Origin: Lachnospiraceae bacterium
Lineage (GTDB): Bacteria > Bacillota > Clostridia > Lachnospirales > Lachnospiraceae
Direction: 5' to 3'
DNA length: 43,173 nt
Assembly (NCBI GenBank): GCA_028721415.1
Contig: JAQYIU010000130.1
Coordinates: 1-43,173 of the forward strand
Shown: piece after piece, positions 43,035 to 43,173 of the stretch
How the letters are laid out: each line of letters starts with the position of its first letter
Numbering within the stretch: position 1 is the stretch's first letter
Position numbers and translations under genes: made by a program
The notes under the pieces: model-generated
Told to the model about the DNA's origin: nothing
Seen by the model: the letters and a program-made list of their open reading frames with translations, nothing else
Database searches by the model: none

Positions 43035-43065
43035 AATCAGGTGCGATGTAATACCGCACCTGATT
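43035..43065 (-). repeat. Perfect 11-bp hairpin upstream of pduL
   Basis: AATCAGGTGCG (43035-43045) and CGCACCTGATT (43055-43065) pair perfectly over a 9-base loop. There is no T-tract, so it should not terminate. It lies between the upstream gene and the pduL ribosome binding site and may stabilise the 3' end of the upstream mRNA. Confidence 0.7.
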
Positions 43066-43107
43066 CGTACCTAAATATTACAATCTAAAAGTTAAAAAAC
43101 AGTAAAA

Positions 43108-43173
43108 TTATTTTTTATCTGTATTCTTTTTCTTTCTAGATCTTCCGCTTCTTCTATTTCCTGTTGATGTTGT
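43108..43173 (-). CDS. C-terminal end of an upstream gene, probably a pdu shell protein
   Basis: The window edge shows 21 codons ending in TAA at 43108-43110, with the Lys/Arg/Ser-rich tail TSTGNRRSGRSRKKKNTDKK. In pdu operons the gene before pduL is usually pduJ or pduK, and PduK-type BMC proteins carry low-complexity C-terminal extensions, so this could be one. A second minus-strand frame (ending in IQIKNNFTVF) is also open here, so the reading frame is not certain. Confidence 0.4.
   Translation of the reverse strand, partial: TTSTGNRRSGRSRKKKNTDKK

Noticed and set aside
36017-43173. Glycyl-radical (choline or propanediol) microcompartment
   Set aside because: PduO and PduS point to a B12-dependent enzyme, and no glycyl-radical enzyme or activase is in the window. 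The signature enzyme itself is out of view, so this is provisional.
1-43173. CRISPR arrays, rRNA genes and complete insertion sequences
   Set aside because: No regularly spaced direct repeats, rRNA segments or transposase frames were seen.

Overview
The window reads as a chromosomal segment of a low-to-mid GC, spore-capable, anaerobic Firmicute, most likely a gut Lachnospiraceae (Blautia / Mediterraneibacter / Anaerobutyricum type). This placement is an inference from strong AGGAGG-type ribosome binding sites, a SpoIID/SpoIIQ pair, Pta plus a But-type CoA-transferase, and a propanediol-type bacterial microcompartment (BMC). No species call can be made from sequence alone.

Region 1 (1-9.7 kb) looks like an accessory hotspot. 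It opens with the 3' end of a tyrosine recombinase followed by a 13-bp inverted repeat. Next come a secreted PPC/fibronectin-III protein, CysE with an ArsR-type regulator, and a MATE transporter remnant. A six-gene TerY-phosphorylation module then runs on the minus strand: vWA, Ser/Thr kinase, kinase-derived protein without catalytic residues, second vWA, PP2C phosphatase, and a TerY-C zinc protein. It has a good promoter at 9434-9462. This module resembles the TerY-P triad linked in the literature to stress response and anti-phage defence, but in an expanded form.

Region 2 (9.7-31.7 kb) is mostly housekeeping: asnS, a YczE-type membrane protein, a helveticin J-like secreted protein next to a tiny ferredoxin-thioredoxin-reductase-like protein, an atypical LytTR regulator, a metallophosphoesterase, a DUF4867 protein, a CoA-transferase, pta, a VanW protein, a Na/Pi cotransporter, tRNA-Leu(UAA) and tRNA-Tyr(GUA), a GH13 amylase with a cre site, a DEAD-box helicase, an omega-amidase-like hydrolase, hemolysin III, a GIY-YIG protein and the SpoIIQ/SpoIID pair. 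Several foldback or MITE-like palindromes lie between genes (10183-10445, 16865-17025, 23246-23400), and there are fragments of a dispersed repeat.

Region 3 (31.9-43.2 kb) is the distal part of a PDU microcompartment locus, arranged as two convergent operons. The minus-strand operon enters from the right edge and reads [end of an unidentified gene]-pduL-eutJ-flavoprotein/pduM-pduN-pduO-pduP-pduS-pduT. The plus-strand operon is pduU-pduV followed by two tandem homologues of 5-methylthioribose kinase (MtnK). PduO and PduS make and recycle adenosylcobalamin, PduP and PduL turn the aldehyde into acyl-CoA and acyl phosphate, and PduN/T/U are shell parts. The signature dehydratase must lie outside the window. 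The MtnK-like pair is the most unexpected component. It suggests that a deoxypentose or methylthioribose salvage step, for example of 5'-deoxyadenosine-derived 5-deoxyribose, is coupled to the B12 microcompartment.
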